A model generated the notes under the pieces. It had not been told where the DNA came from. It saw only the letters and a list, made by a program, of their open reading frames with translations, and did not search any database. Positions 14,801-29,038 of a stretch of 64,000 bases of DNA are shown piece after piece. Numbering within the stretch: position 1 is the first letter of the stretch; the number at the start of each line of letters is the position of its first letter. Location: positions 38,384,668 to 38,448,667 of the forward strand of contig NC_089981.1 in assembly GCF_036417845.1 (NCBI RefSeq), written 5' to 3'. The DNA comes from Apteryx mantelli. Lineage: Eukaryota; Chordata; Aves; Apterygiformes; Apterygidae. Position numbers and translations under genes: made by a program.

Positions 14801-15880
14801 CTGTACTCAACACTTGAGGCTAGATCTCTGTTAGTGGTCATTATCTTCTCCGGTCTAGTCCATACCCTGCTAGAGACGTTCAGTTACACATTCCCAGAGC
14901 CAAACCAAACAGTCTGTTCCTTTTTCTATCTCTAGATGTTTTGCTGACTCCTGTCAAATATAGCTAGTATGTTCAGAACCACAGTGTGAACTGATTTTGG
15001 ATAAAAGTGCCCAGGGAGCTAGAATAATACCCAGCATCTGCTAGTGAGGAGTCTGCCAGCATTTCAAGCCCTGCTTTAGCTATCGCGCTCTGAGCCGGCC
15101 TTTAACTGTCTGTGTTTCACCTTAACCTGAATCCCTGATCCCTTAAAGATCGATTGGTCAAACTCAAATGTCCAGCAGATGTAGGCACTGCAATCTTTTC
15201 TCTTTCTTCATACAGATTCTCTACTTCAGCACAGCAGAAATGCCTGGTTCCTTCTCTGCTTGGCTTTGTGTGACCCTAGAGGCTTTATTAGCCTTTGTCA
15301 CTTTTCAGTTTGATCTTGAATAGAATTTCTTCCAACACTAATGGAGACAACTCTGCAAGTGTTGACACCAAAATGAACAAAGTTCTTTAAATTCCAAGTT
15401 CCTTAGAGGAGAGATACATCTTTCATTTTTCTGTGAGTGTTGTGCTCCATACAGGCTCCATAGAGTTAATAATAATAATAACAATGCAGAGTTACAAAGG
15501 TGGAAACTTAAAACAAAAGGTCAGATGAGAAACACAGCTTTTATCAATGTCGGGGGTCATGTCTGGAATGCAGAGAGATCATTTCATTTGTAGCAGACTT
15601 AGTAATTGAAGGAGGAATATTATCTACCCCTTCTCCACCTTCCAAAGAAATTACCTAATAATTTCCAATCTAGATGAGTTTTAAAAGAATTTGGTTTTGA
15701 TTGAGTCATCATATCAAAATAAGGAAAAGTATTTTGCTATTTAATTATAATTTTCACAAGTTGTCTAATGCCAAATGAAATTCACACTGTACCTCAACTA
15801 ACATAGGCTTCTCCTAAATTTTGTCTCCCTTTGCTATATGTCTAATAAAATAAATAGACAAAAATAATAACTTGTACTTT
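11871..15880. other. Intergenic DNA, nothing supported
   Basis: AT-rich, unique-looking sequence. Open frames reach only about 78 codons on either strand and none is recognisable. Confidence 0.6.
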
Positions 15881-15884
15881 TAAC

Positions 15885-16040
15885 CCAAGTGCTTTAAGAA
15901 GCTGGATCCAGACAGGGAAGCTGAGGCAGAGGGAGCTCTAGGGCTTTGTCGGAGATCACACAGCAAGCCAGCAACTGACCTAGGAATAAAATCCAGGTGT
16001 GCTGTTTAATTTCTACATGCAATCCACTAACCAACACTAT
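15885..16040 (-). repeat. MIR-like SINE remnant, reverse orientation
   Basis: Read on the + strand it runs GGGAAGCTGAGGCAGAGGGA, then GAGATCACACAGCAAGCCAG, then CTAGGAATAAAATCCAGGTG, ending near AATCCACTAACC. This is the reverse complement of a MIR-type element in the form common in sauropsids, with the tRNA-like end on the right. Confidence 0.75.
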
Positions 16041-19000
16041 CATCCCAATCTCTCTGCAACTATTTCTAATTTCTAAAGGTGTTGGCAAAGTGTCATTTTT
16101 GTGCAAGAATTCAAAGCAAAGAAAGTTGTCTTACTTGAGGCCATTGAATTTTAAAATGCTTTATTATTTTGCTTCTAAGTGTGTGAAAATGTTTATTCCA
16201 CTTGTCAGTTTCTGTCACAGCAATGATACTCTGATAGACCTCATTGCTTATGGTCTCTGCTGTCAAAAGATCAGGTCCTTGAAAAAAGTGAAGAATGGGA
16301 TTTAGATGGCAAAAATGTTCACCTATTTATATGATGAATACACCCGAGGGAGATTTTCTTCCTGTGTTCTCTGATGAGGCTTTTAAAATGTTAGCTGTGG
16401 AGCAGCAGGTATTTGTTAACATCTCTAAAGAGTGGCCTGTTGGTGTGTACATGCAAAAGTAGTATTCAGAGTATTTGTCTGACCTGAGTAGGAAGGGGCT
16501 GTTCCATTTAATGAGGGCAAGGCCTAGCTACAAAGAAGTGATAATGGAGATGCCATTGACGACAGTGATACATGCAGAAGCCACAAAGATTCCCCCTTTT
16601 GTCTCCAGACAGATCACAAGGACCAGAATTTAGTCACACACAGAAAGAAACAATTGCCGAGCACTTGAAGAAAATTCAGAGTTGAGTTTCAGATAGTGTA
16701 AACTAAGAACCTTTTTGTTGATGCAGAAAAAAAATATGCCTGTTGGAAGTCTTCACATACACAGACGTCAAGGTTTTTTTAGCAGAATTAGGCAAAAGCT
16801 TTCTTTGCTCCTCTTACCACAAAGTGCCTTGGGAACTTTCTGCAGATCCCAACTGTCACGTTTTTGCCTTTTTCGCTCAGTCTAAAATACATCTATATTT
16901 TTCTCCTCCCCAATTAGATAATCTTTATTTTTCATTCATCTCAGGCCTAGCTGTGTCACTTTGACCTCTTTGTGAGGCCTGGGTAAATCCTGAAGATGCT
17001 GGGCCACAATTCTTAAGAAGGAAACTTCACGTTCTTTCCGCTTCACATCCTCTTCACATGTCTGAGGCAGTTAACGTTGCTGCCCCGTAGTCTGCGTGGC
17101 AGGGGCTGTGTACTAGCTGTGGCACCTATTGTCTGCATTTTTCCTCTCGTTAGTCTCCTTGACCTTTTATTGTCTTACTCCTGCAGTGTCAGGTCAGACT
17201 TAGTGTAGGTCTCCCTTCACTAAGGACCCCTTTCCTTTCGTGGATCACTAAGCAGGACAATTGCTCTATCCATCTTTTCAGGGTCTATTGTCAAGCCCTC
17301 CCTGAGCTGAGAAAGGTTTGATTCACTGGGAAACCATTTTGGTCAAAGGGAAGCCTGACTATGTGTCCTTTTAGGAACTGTCTTAATCACTGACTTTTTT
17401 ATCTGGGATATGAAGAGGATTCAGGAGATCAAAAGGTTTGGGAGTACATGGGTTTGACCACATTTTTCCTGGAAATAATGGGAAACCTCCACTGAAAAAT
17501 GAGCTCCGTTACAATGGGCAAACAAGAAGGAAAGCCACATAGTGTTCCCAGAGCATTCTGAATCATCAGACCTTCAATAGCTTCCATAGAGGGGAAAAAG
17601 TAAACAGAAAATGTAAATGGAATGTAATAATTAATGGACCTAAAGAAATAGACTCATTTGATTTGCGCATAATTGTTGCCTTTAAAAAAAAGATAAGCCA
17701 AAAGAGATCAACAGAGCAGATGGAGAAAGATGAAGAGTGGAAGTTCAGTGTGGCTGACCATGCAATGGACATGTGTGTGGTTACTCAGAATTAGTTGTTC
17801 GTCACCTTCACAAGTGATTATACCTTCAAAGGCCCCATGTTGTTCCCAACACCATGAAAAGTTATTGCGATCTTGCTGGAGCACCACAGTGGAACTGTGT
17901 TGGTTTTGAAGGCCCTGACATTGTCACTAGATATATGTTCAGCCACATACCGTGCTATGCAAAATGGTACAAAAGCTACATGCTAATGCCTTGAAGACTT
18001 CTTCCTTCATGGAAACCCTGAGCATTGTTTACAATTATGAGGCCTTATGTAGAACAGTCAAGAAACTTCAGTTTACTGTATTTCCAAGGAGGTTAACCAG
18101 CAGCAATGATTCCCATTCAGGCAATTTCTTGAAATACAGCTATAGGTGCCTCTTTAGGTGCGCAAATTTCAAAGTGTTTGGTTCAGGGCACTTAAGGAAG
18201 AATGCAAATGCCCTCTTTCCTGTAATCAGCTACAATCCTTTTACCTACTGTTATGTCAAAGTGCTTTGTAAAATAAGCCTTTCAGTCTTCCTTCAGCTAG
18301 GCTTTACCTCTGCACAGTCAACTCAAGCCTTTTCAAAAAGCAAAGCTGAATGTAGCTGTGTAAGGATAAAAGAGAGGAAAGGGACTGGTCTAGGTAAGGG
18401 ATGCAAGCAAAGGGAGGAACCTGGAGAGAAAAGACTTGGAGAGCTGGACTTGCCATTCCTGAGATCAATGAGAAGAAACAAAAACTGTCAGCAGAAGCCA
18501 GTACCTCAACTTTTTCTTTTGACCTAGGCAAAGTAGAGAGGGAGCCAGGCTGTTTTGCCTTTCTCCAGCAATCCACTTTTCCTAGGCAACTGCCCATATT
18601 ATCTTTGCCTTTCCTTACTTTTTTATTCCTTTAACAAGAATAATTATAAGTTCTGCTTTGGAAAGCACTCCTATTTAGGCTAAAGTTTGTGTTTAAACTT
18701 CAGTATATGCTTAGGTCTTTTCCTGAGTCAAAGAAAAGGACTCAGATGGAGATAATGAGTACCTATGCCCAAGCTTTTGGATGAGGAGCTACAGCTGGCT
18801 TCAAGCAAGGTCAGATATTCAGATTAAACTTTTCTTCCCCAATAGGAAAGGGAGGAAAATGCCTGTTGGAAAACCAGAAAGCTCAGTTTAAAAAAAAAAA
18901 AAAAAAAAAAAAGAAAGTGTTACAAACCATGAAGAATACAAAGTGGCACCATCTCTGAAACAGTTCAGGTGGAGATAAGCACCTGTAGAATTGAATAAAA

Positions 19001-21200
19001 TGTAAACCATTACTATTTCCTGTAGTGAAATTTCTGAACCTGACATTTCTTGGTTGCAGAACAGACATAATCCTTTTGATATTTACACTAAGTACAACTG
19101 GGAGTATTCTTTTTTGTTTACTGGCATATATTATCACTGAAGGGACAAAAATACCTACATATCTAACTTTTGTGCCACCGTAATTTGCTCCTGTCATTTG
19201 ATTTCCCAGTGTCAACTGATCACTTAAGGGAAAACTTCTTTTGCAAAACTTTTGAGTTTTATGTACCATTTAAGCTTGACAAAGGGAGTTTTGCTGAATT
19301 GGTCTAAGAATCTAACCATGACAGATTCTGAGTAAGCAGAAATCCTACCAACTTTCATCTGATATTCACCTATAGAAGGCATTTTCTCTTTACCCCTTTT
19401 TGATGATTGTAAGAGAGGAATCTGATCCAGAGGTTGTAACTGTGATGTGTTTTGCATGGTAAAAAAAGGTATGTCAAAAAAACCCCTGGAGGAAATACCT
19501 TTTACAAAAGAGAAGAACTATTTTCTTTGACTCTTGTGATTAACATGAAGGCTATGGGTAGAGGTCTCCCTCTAAACCCCTCTAGGATGTTTGCTACCAA
19601 TCTCTAAAGTTACTCCTTCAACCGATCTGCCAGCAGAGCATTTTATGTGAAGGCTTCCTAGTCTGCTTTGGGCAAAACCAGCTAAATTACTTCAGTCTGA
19701 GCCTGCATTAAATGGCAGCTGCCACTTTAACGACCACAGGTAAATTATGTCTATGCCTTTTAAAAGTCCCATGCATGTCATGTTTCCTGCATTTTTATAG
19801 GAGATTCCATATTTCTTACTATTCTGTGAGTCTCTCAGGGTATAGCTAGGGTAAGCTGCCATACTTATTACTCATAAAAGCAGCAAGTTTTCCTAGGTAT
19901 CCTCACAACCTAGTCTCTCTTGATGAGCTGACTTTGGTAAAACCACTTATGGACCACAGTGGAAATTAATTCCCCAAGCCCTAGCTCAGATTGAGATTTT
20001 AATTTAGCACAGCTGATTTGTCTCATATAAATTGGGGAATGCTCTTACAGCCTTCTCTTTCAGCAGAGTGGTGGGAGCAGTAAGTCTGGCAAGGTAATGG
20101 TAACAGGAAGAAGGTTACCTCTTTTGTTAGCCCATCTGGATCAGGAAGAGGATGATTTACTATTCACACCCTGAATTCCTCTGGAAATGAGCAGTCCTGT
20201 TCCTCAGAAAGGACTAGTGGCTCTGCTGCACATTTAAGTGAAATGATAATATGGTTGGTTGTATAGTTTAGGATCTAAGAATGATATGACTGAGCCAATT
20301 TATTTCAGAGGGAAAGAAATAGAACTATAAAAAGATAGGTATTTGAAAGGTAAACATTTGAAAATCAGAAATTTCCCCCAAATAGTATTGTTTGTACAGT
20401 TTTGAATGCCAGGTAGAACATAGATTGCTAATTATTCCTTATGTGTATGCACATTTACTGTTTTCTGTCTTTTGTTAATCTCCATGTATTGCTTCATGCT
20501 AATAGCTTCCACAGAAAATGCAGCACATATGGGTGGGCAAAATGACTGTATATTCTTAGTAATTGATTATATTATTGATGATGTATTCAGCCCTGTAATT
20601 TTCTAATTTTCAGACACCAAGTAAGCATGAAGCTGTATGAAATCTCCTTTTGTAATAGCTTGATCAGAGGTTGATTAAACTGAAAGGAAAGATTCCCATT
20701 AACTTTAGTGGTCTGTGAATCAAGCTCTTGATATATAGAAGGCCCCTGAAAACAAAGTTTTATTTTTTTAATGTATTGTCTCATTTATCAAATAGCATGG
20801 CTTACTGCCCAGTGTTAGGGTAGTTCACAATGGCTATTCACTATTCTTCCTGCCCATTCTCCTTCTCCTCTTTCCATTAATCAGTGATGGGTTGAATTCA
20901 AATGTTTTGGATATTCAGTCTGGTTTTGATGTGATGGTACATAAAAATATCTAGAAAGTAGTTATTAGGGTGTGTGGTGTGGCTGCATTTGTCCTGGGGA
21001 AACATCCCCTTTCTCTCCAAGAGCAGCAGCACGTTTTGTGTGGAGATTGGCAGCTCTACAGGGTCCTCTTTGAGGCAGGCTGCACTGCCTCTGCCCTAAT
21101 GGTACATCCATCATTTTTGGTTTTCCTTTCCAAAATGCTTTAACAAAAGTCACTTCCTTGTTGCACATTATTCCATGCTTTGTGAATTCTGACGGGGACA
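16041..21200. other. Intergenic DNA with one long chance open frame
   Basis: The longest frame is 191 codons at 17952-18527 (+). It has no recognisable domain, no Kozak-quality start and no coding-like composition, and I treat it as chance. The A-run at 18890 is listed separately. Confidence 0.6.
18890..18912. repeat. A(23) homopolymer
   Basis: Twenty-three consecutive A followed by GAAAGTG. I looked for a retrogene or SINE body to its left and found none, so it is a simple repeat rather than a demonstrable retrotransposition tail. Confidence 0.9.
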
Positions 21201-21204
21201 TATG

Positions 21205-21300
21205 GTGAACCAGATCCATAACTGGTGTAAATCAGCATCATCCTGCTGGTCTCAGTAGAGCTACAAAATTTTGTATCTGTGGAGGATTTTGTCCATAGCT
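21205..21300. repeat. Decayed palindromic sauropsid repeat
   Basis: Contains CTGGTGTAAATCAGCATCAT followed by GGTCTCAGTAGAGCTAC and a right end TGTGGAGGATTTTGTCC. It belongs to the same family as the copy at 10789 but keeps the left arm better than the right. Confidence 0.6.
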
Positions 21301-22640
21301 TTGTAAGGAAAGGAACAAACAGTTTTGGTGGAGTGAGAAAGTGTTAATGTGTTTTGTGAAGAGATATTAGCAGCAACAGCAAATGGAAAATCCCACCTAA
21401 ACTGTGAGGTGTTCAAGTTCACAGATATTAACCTCTCAGGTCAGCATAATGAGATAATTGTGGATGAAGTTTTGCTCTGATAATCCTTGTATTGTCCATT
21501 TATGGATGTTTGAAAGTGATGCAGAGCAAAAAAGGACTGGGATGCTGACTCTGTATAAAAGAGTTCAATTAGCATCGTCTTAAAATAATCCTTTATAAAT
21601 GTATCCTTTGCACTCTTCCATATGTAACTGACCACCCCAAGCACCTTTTGAATATAGTTGTTCAAAGTTTATTCAAGGATGCATTTGGTTAAATTTATGG
21701 TATTTTTCACTTGTTGGCCAAAAGTGACATAAGGGGTTTCAATGTGCAGCTTTTAACATGGTGACACTGCCTCCAATTTAGCATAAGTGATTATATATGT
21801 TTGACTGTCAGATCACTGTATGTAGCTTTTGTGGTTGGGGGCTTGTTTTATCAAAGAATTCTGCTGAACCTCTTCCAAACCAGAACTCCCATGTGTATAA
21901 TTATATTGTATTTTCATTACATAAACTTTATTTTTAAGACTGAAAACATATGAAATGATTATGGGAATGTGCATTCTATGCAACACCACCATGTACTTGT
22001 GGCAAGAGAAGTTTATTAATGACAGCATTTGGTTTATGTTATATACAGGTACAAGATGCATCCATGTGACCCATAACACTCTAACTATGGAATTCAGGGG
22101 TCTGAAAATACATGTAGTTGCATTTCAGATTGCTGTCAATGTCATCTTTGCATGAAATGTACAGCAACCTTTCTTTTGCATTAAATAGCACCTACTTGAT
22201 ACTGCATGGAAGTAGATGTCATATATTCAAAGCCTACAACTGAACAGTACTTCTATAACCAAGTTAGGTTCTTCCAACGTCTTTTTCAAAGTGTAACTTT
22301 AACAAATTTCATTACTTCTTTAATATAGGTGATAGGTATAAATATAGCTCTGTTAGAGACCCATTTTATCCTGGGGCAACTATTGTGGTGTTTTACCCTA
22401 AAATTTTATACTGTGATTATGTTCTTAATGTACTTTCATTGTTTACTATCACAAACCAATGAGGACCTATTTCTGATTTAAATAGGTGCCACAGAGACCA
22501 CCATTTTAAGGTCAGGATATCTGCAATAGAATGTTGTTTAAGTCAGGGTCCAAGACGATATCCAAGACCAAGGCATGGCCAGGAGGATAAATAGGGTAAG
22601 TTCTGAGTGAGCTGTCATCACTGTCTGCAGTGCATATTCA
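21301..22640. other. Intergenic DNA, nothing supported
   Basis: AT-rich sequence with overlapping short frames of 66-88 codons on both strands and no recognisable product. Confidence 0.6.
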
Positions 22641-22644
22641 TTCA

Positions 22645-22820
22645 TAGATTTTCATCCTCATAACCAGGTTGTGAAGCATTATCCCTGTGTTATAAATGGG
22701 GAACTGAAGCATCATGTAGATTTAAGTGGCTTACCCAAGAACACAGACATACGAAGCATGTCCATATGATCTAGCACTTGAGTTGTTTTCCTTTTGCACC
22801 CTTATTCCATTGCTCTAAAT
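22645..22820 (-). repeat. MIR-like SINE remnant, reverse orientation
   Basis: On the + strand: ATTATCCCTGTGTTATAAAT, then GGGGAACTGAAGCATC, then AGTGGCTTACCCAAGAACAC, ending near CCATTGCTCTAAATAG. This is the reverse complement of the MIR core, including the TTGCCCAAGGTCACA block. Confidence 0.7.
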
Positions 22821-23249
22821 AGTAAGTCATCCCTTATTTCAAATGTCTTTGCTAGCTTCCTATGTAATGTAAGTTTTTCTCTTTGCCTCAGTAACTCTTG
22901 CTTGACTAACAGTGATTCTTTAAAAAACAATCCTTAAAAGAAGTAAAGACTCGAAAGGGTATTTGGTAAAAGCAAACCATATACATATATACATTCACAA
23001 ACACAGTGATCCAGAGAACACATTCATCATTGGAATAATCTGAGTCATCTAAAATAAATGCTAACTCTTTCAAGGCGGTTCTATACAATAGATCAACAAT
23101 CAATATCTTCAGTTGGTGGTGGGGAATTTAGACCCAGTCATTTACAAGCTAAAAAACAGGTCAAGGAATAATAGTGATAACTTGCCTTATCATCAAGCAG
23201 TGTGTGTGTGACTCTGTTGTCATCCATAAGCTACTGACAAGCGCACTCA

Positions 23250-23337
23250 CTTGGGCTCTGATTCTTCTGTCGGGGTGACAGCACAGAAGTCACTGATGTT
23301 ACAATGCTGTAAACCAGAGTGGAAAATCAGGGCCATG
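23250..23337. repeat. Decayed palindromic sauropsid repeat
   Basis: Begins GGGCTCTGATTCTTCTGTC and ends AGTGGAAAATCAGGGCC, with AGAAGTCACTGATGTTACA between. The ends are imperfect reverse complements of each other, as expected for the family whose consensus starts and ends with a 'CTGATTCTG / CAGAATCAGG' type motif. Confidence 0.55.
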
Positions 23338-26300
23338 GTTAAATAACTTCTGTAATTATGCATAGCTTACAAATTAATATATAACAAAGTTTAAAAGGAC
23401 ACTAAATGCAGAAAAATACCTGAGTCAGATGATCATAGGACTTCTTAGTCATCAAGGAAATCATCTGAAGATAGTTCTGCAGACTCAGTGTTGCAAATTC
23501 CTGTGCAGCAGTCTGAAAGTCTCAAGCTTGAGTCACTTAGAGCTCTCTGTCAGAGAGGGCTTGGAAGCTGATGAATCACTGATGAGCAGTATGTATGTTT
23601 TTATAATCTCCACTCTAAGGAATGTCCATTCAACATCTAAGCTAATGACCACTGGATAAGGGTGCAGATGGAATGCAGTTTCCACATTTGGAAACACACT
23701 GTGATAAATCTGTTCTTAAAGTGTGTTTATATTTGAGGGACTTTGCATGCAGGCTGTCTCCTCAATGACATGTTAAACTCTGCTCTGCAAAGAGAAGAGT
23801 ACAAGAGACAAGGTGGTGGGAGGAGGAGAAGAATCCAAAAGGACAGAAAACTTGCAAAATATATTTCTTTAGAAGCATTAAAATTAAATTTGAAAAATTT
23901 GAAGTGTTTCTCTTTTAAAGGAATAATAACAAACCATAATCTATCCAGATCACCACAAATGGTTAAATGTTGAGGGGTCTGCAAAACAAGACACCATGTA
24001 TTCCAGTATCTCCACAGTGAATTCAGCTTGCCAGTCCATCATGTATTTAAATAGTGAAATCTTTCAAAGTGTTTGCAAAGAATTTATGTGGGTTTTCAAA
24101 GCTCTACTAATTTTGCACCATCTGCTTCCTTCTTTCAATATCTCCATGTTCACACTGATATATTCTGTCACCAACACTGCTGTCAGCAGTGTTAAAACTT
24201 GTCTTTCAGTCTTAGTAATAATTTTTGGTGTAAGGGAAGAGTTTGCAAGCATACTATAATTCAGAATGGCATTTGGGCCTAGCTCCCATCATGTGTGCAT
24301 TTCCATTGAAGACAACTGACTTCACATTAGGTATTCTGCCAACTCAGTACTGCAGTTTTTTATAGTGTAGAGCAGAGACTAGAGCTAGAGGCTTAATAAC
24401 TGCTTTGAAGGCAACAAAGGATCATCCTTGGCTTTTCTCCTGAACTCATGCAAACAACTTCCCCACCCTGAAAATAACCCCCAAACTACCTTTCCCCCTC
24501 CTCATACTTATGTATTCCTCTGCACTTCCTGATTTTGGCAGGGATATTTCAGAAATAGCCATTACAATGATGTTTCCACTCTGAAAGAGGAAATACTGGG
24601 TGGGAGGAGTATGAAAGGAACAGAGGAAGCAAAGCTGTTTTCATACCATCTCAAGCTGAACTTCAACAGCAAATAGGTGGAAATACATCTGGGCAAAGTA
24701 TTCTATTGAGCCATCAAAACCCCATCATTGTACAGCACAAGGCCAAAACTGAATATATGCATAAACTGAAGTGTGTGTGGCTTCTTGCATCATTCAGCAC
24801 AGCTGATGCTGACAGGCAGCTCTAAACTGTTGAACAAACTGAATGAATCAAGGTCAGGACAGAGTCAGCAGCAAGCTTCCCTCCCTCCACGATTCACTGA
24901 TACATGAAAGGTACTGACTGGATGGCTCTTTAGTGTGGCTTTGTGTATAGTAGTCATACAGAAGAAGCTGCTCTGTCACATGTTTGTCAGCAATCAAAGA
25001 TTTTAATTCTGAACTTTTCCACGAAACCAATAGCTATATTTTCTGGCTCTGGCCCGCTCTAGTGCTTGGCCAGGGCTATGGGAATGAAATGTCAAAGCAG
25101 CCTGTCTATGAATTGAGATTGCTTTCATGCGTCTCCACCTGCTGGCTGGCATTTCACTAATTGCAATAGCCTGTAGAGATGACAGCGTGCCTTTTGAAGT
25201 AAAGAGCTTACATGGAAAATGTAACTCAGTTTTACAAGAAGGTGAGCAAATAAGCATTATTGGAGAGATTATTTTCTAACTCACTAAAGAGAACATTGCA
25301 GGTAACAGCTCGAAGGCCACTGGGATTTTCAAGCCAAGCTTTTGAACTTCTGAAGCCCCAGCTGAGAAGATAAGTGATAAGAAAGATTTGGGGAAAGAAT
25401 ATATTAAAAGTATGGAAGCATGAACGTTTCATTTCACTACCAAAAACAGATGCTAAGAATGTTAACGTGCCTCTCATTGACACAGTGAAAGAGGCAAATT
25501 GTTTATTAATATCTGGAAGCATAAGCATTCTGGGGCCCACAGCTTAGTTTCTGTATGGTTAGGAAAGCAGTTACTTAGCAAATGAAGGCAAGCAGCTGTT
25601 TCAAATGGAAAGGGATAGAAATGATTAATGACTTCTATGCTATAAAGAAATGAACTCACAGGATTTCTCTCTTCTACTGTGCTGTCCCATTTGGCCATTT
25701 CTGTCATGTGCCCTGGGACTTTCTTTGGAAGTTTTCAGTGGGTTGCCTTGAACTACTCTTTAGAAACTTACTGGACCAGATCTGGAGCCAGACAGTTGCC
25801 AGCTCTGGATCTGATCCATTTGTACATACATTCACAAACTCAGAGCACGAATTATCAACACTTGATGTTCCATGAACTTTGTACTACATCAGCAATAATA
25901 TATTTCACTCTTAGATACTGCAGCAATGAACACAGTATTAGATCCTATTTAGAGCAGAATCAGTGTTATCTTTTTTTCCTTTTTTGGCTGCATTTTGTTC
26001 TGGCTATATTATACAGTGTAGAAGGCAAGGGACATTCTCAGGAACTGAAGCATTACAAGGAATGAACTCTTCCTCCATTGGTAATGTAAGATATCAATAC
26101 TGATGACTGCTGTTTTACCATCATGTGCACTTCCAGCAATGGTTTGTTTTATCCTGGTCAAACCGCTAACTCTATCATCCATTTCTTGTGTATGATTTCA
26201 TTTAGCTTCTTGGGTTTTCTTTACCTAGCATTGAAAGGTGGAAAAGGTTAAAAAGAGGATGAGGAAGAGAAAGAGGAATATAGAGGAAAGAAAAAAAAGC

Positions 26301-27440
26301 TACACAAAACAAAGTATTTTTACTGAATTATTCACACTTTTCTTACAGCAAGTTTAGTTAAAGTAGTATTTACCACGGAGAGTCAAATTTTGTTCTGATT
26401 TGACTTCATGGAATTATTTTGAATTTATTTCTGAACTAGTGAGTACATAACTTGATCTACTAAAGGTCCTTTCTCCATATTTTTGATTGTGTGTTCAGAA
26501 CTGCCAATGCATGAAATATGAATGTTTGCTATTCCAAAGTATTACCCCACTTAAGAAGTGGTATCCCATATTACTAAGCATTGGGAACAGGACAGTAGCT
26601 ACAGAAAGTGCCAAAGGTGCCCACTGCATATCTGTATAATTAAGCACATTTAAGCACAGTTATTACGTACCTATACAATTAACATTCTTGGCAGTTCAGC
26701 ATACTTAGTTATTGTTAGCACTAGAAATCTGACTAAATTAGCTAGCTATATGAACTCAAAACCATCAAGTAACTTAGAAGCTGTATGAGTTTAATATGTA
26801 CTGAATGTGTCTAATACCTTGGCTAAACACAGGCATTCATCTAAAAAGAGTTCTCATAGATTACTTTAAGACACAGCAGGATTGGAAGATGATATTTCCT
26901 TGTCTGCAAGTATATCGCTCTCAAGTCATCATTTCAACACAGGAAGTTATCAGCTGCCGGGGGCAACAATGTGCACTTGGACACAATTAGCCTGCTGTCT
27001 GATGATATTTAAGAACTAGCCACATAAGGATTTCTTACAAAGTTGTCAAAAAGGCTCAACTGATAATGTTTTAACTAAGCCTATTTAAAATACCTGAGTA
27101 AACTGATGCAAAATAAAAGCAATTTTTGCACATTTGAACTGCATACTTCATTTGCATCACTTATTTCCAGTCTAGGAATAAAGATGAGCTCAAATGAATG
27201 GTGTTTCTCTTCTTTATCTCTCTGTAGATCTCTTCTAGGTACTCAGGTAAATTAGTACTGATGCTGTTCAAAGCTCACAATATAAAGATGAGTTTTATGT
27301 ATGTCAGTACACAAAATCACACATGGAGGTATAAATTCAGTAAATCTGTGTTCAGTTCACTTTACTGAAAACAGAAGTTGGTCCAATAACCTGAATCTTC
27401 CTTCACAGGCTATTTTGAAACTGATATAACTCAAGCAGGA
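23338..27440. other. Intergenic DNA; possible regulatory block near 24.9-25.4 kb
   Basis: No gene is supported; the largest frames are 128 codons or less. The segment 24860-25420 is free of repeats and has dense short motifs such as CAATCAAAG (TCF/LEF-like), CCACCTGCTGG (E-box) and CACTAATTGCAAT (homeodomain-like). It is listed as a finding. Confidence 0.5.
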
Positions 27441-27448
27441 AATGTGAG

Positions 27449-27498
27449 TGTATATATATGTGTGTATATATAAATATATATATATATATTTTTTTTCC
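27449..27498. repeat. TA/TG microsatellite with T-tract
   Basis: Alternating TA dinucleotides interrupted by TGTGTG and TAAA, then a run of T. A simple repeat. Confidence 0.9.
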
Positions 27499-28842
27499 TG
27501 TGCTACTGAACATAAGGTGAGGGCCTATTTTCTGCAGTAGATTTTTTTCCCTCTGATTTTATCATTGCAAACTACTTCCTGAAAACCTTTCCCTGGTGAT
27601 CCTTGAGGACATAGGAATAAGTACTGATATTTTGTTCCTACCTGGACCATCTAGGTGATGTGTCTGTGGATGAATTTCTTCATCTCTGTTTTTCTGACTG
27701 CTTTTATCTTTCAGGTCAGTGCATCACCTTAGTATTTAGCTCTGCTCTCAGTCAACACGTCTGTTTTACTGTCATATTATAAATTCTTAAGAAAATAGTA
27801 CTCAGTGAAAGGCGCCTCTGTATTGTAGTGCTGTATTTCTGCTCTGCTGCCCATCCATGAAGGAGCATAGGACCAAATGCTGTGAATTTTGTATTTTTTT
27901 ATAAAGTGTTTTAATACTGAGCAGCATATGAGGCAGGTGAAGAGTTATTTGCATCATTTGCATAGATCATAGGTCAGTAAATCATTTATGTAAATAATTA
28001 GAGTCAAAGGTTTACTCCTTAGGATAATTTTCCTTGTTTTGGGGAAAGTCTTCTGGTGTTCTCAGGCCTTAGAATTATGCTACCAGTGAAGAAACAATGA
28101 TTATGAAAATTTCACCAGCAGTACTCTTACTAGTGTTATTGTTTTGGCAAGAGAATTATCGCCTGCAAATCCTTTGCCGGTCTGACAGTATGACAAACTA
28201 TTACTATGGAAAGTAAAGTCAGTGGGAAATTCATTGTCTGAGAGGTATTTCAGAAGTGTCTGGTGAACTGTACCTTAGTCTGATAGTGCCTATATCCTTC
28301 TGTATGAAAGACTATAAAAGGTAAGCAGAAAAATCAACATGACATAACAGTGTCTGTAGAGAAAACAATATTAATTTGTCCAATAGTTAGTGCATTGTTC
28401 TGATGTTAATTAAAACATGTCTGACAAGGTGTACACCTCTGCAAAATTAATGGAAAGACAGTATAAGCAGACGGCTATGAAGTGAAACCCAACATGGGGC
28501 TAGATTGATCCCTTGTCTCATTTGGGCAACCAAGGAGTAAAAGAAAGCAAAAACCTCTTTCCCAAGTTAGTAACACCTTGGTTCTGGCACAGACCCTTAT
28601 CCCTCTTTCTATTCTGCAAGCTGCAGCTTGTAACACAAGGGGAGAAGTAAGCTTTAGCCTAGCAGTCCAGATACTGAAATAAGTTACTTCCCCCCCTGGA
28701 ACAAGGAGGAACCATGGAAGGAATTGCAGCTCTCTGAGTCATACTTCCTCTTGGAGCTTCTCTTGGAGTAGTGCAACTTTGCAGCATGCCTTAGGCTGAC
28801 ACTAGAGTTAAACTAGTCCATCTTCTTATCCGCAAAGTGATA

Positions 28843-28880
28843 AAGAGGGAGTGAGAGAGAGAAAGAGAGAAGGAAAGACA
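28843..28880. repeat. GA-rich simple repeat
   Basis: A purine tract dominated by GAGA units on the + strand. Confidence 0.8.
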
Positions 28881-29011
28881 GTAAGGCAGTGGATTATCAT
28901 AACCCCACACCTCCTGATTTCAGCTCTATATATAGCCAAACAAGTAAAAATCTGTTTTTGGAAACAGTACAACTATTTAGCTCCCAACCCCTTCAAACAT
29001 CATACATGGGG

Positions 29012-29038
29012 GAAAAAACAAAACAAAACAAAAAACAA
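29012..29038. repeat. AAAAC simple repeat
   Basis: Tandem AAAAC/AAAAAC units, an ordinary microsatellite. Confidence 0.85.

Noticed and set aside
17952..18527. 191-codon frame in the desert
   Set aside because: No recognisable domain or family, no promoter or splice context, and overlapping frames on the other strand near its 3' end. A chance frame is the simplest reading.
18890..18912. Poly-A tail of a retrogene or SINE
   Set aside because: No gene-like or SINE-like body is readable to its left and no target-site duplication is evident.
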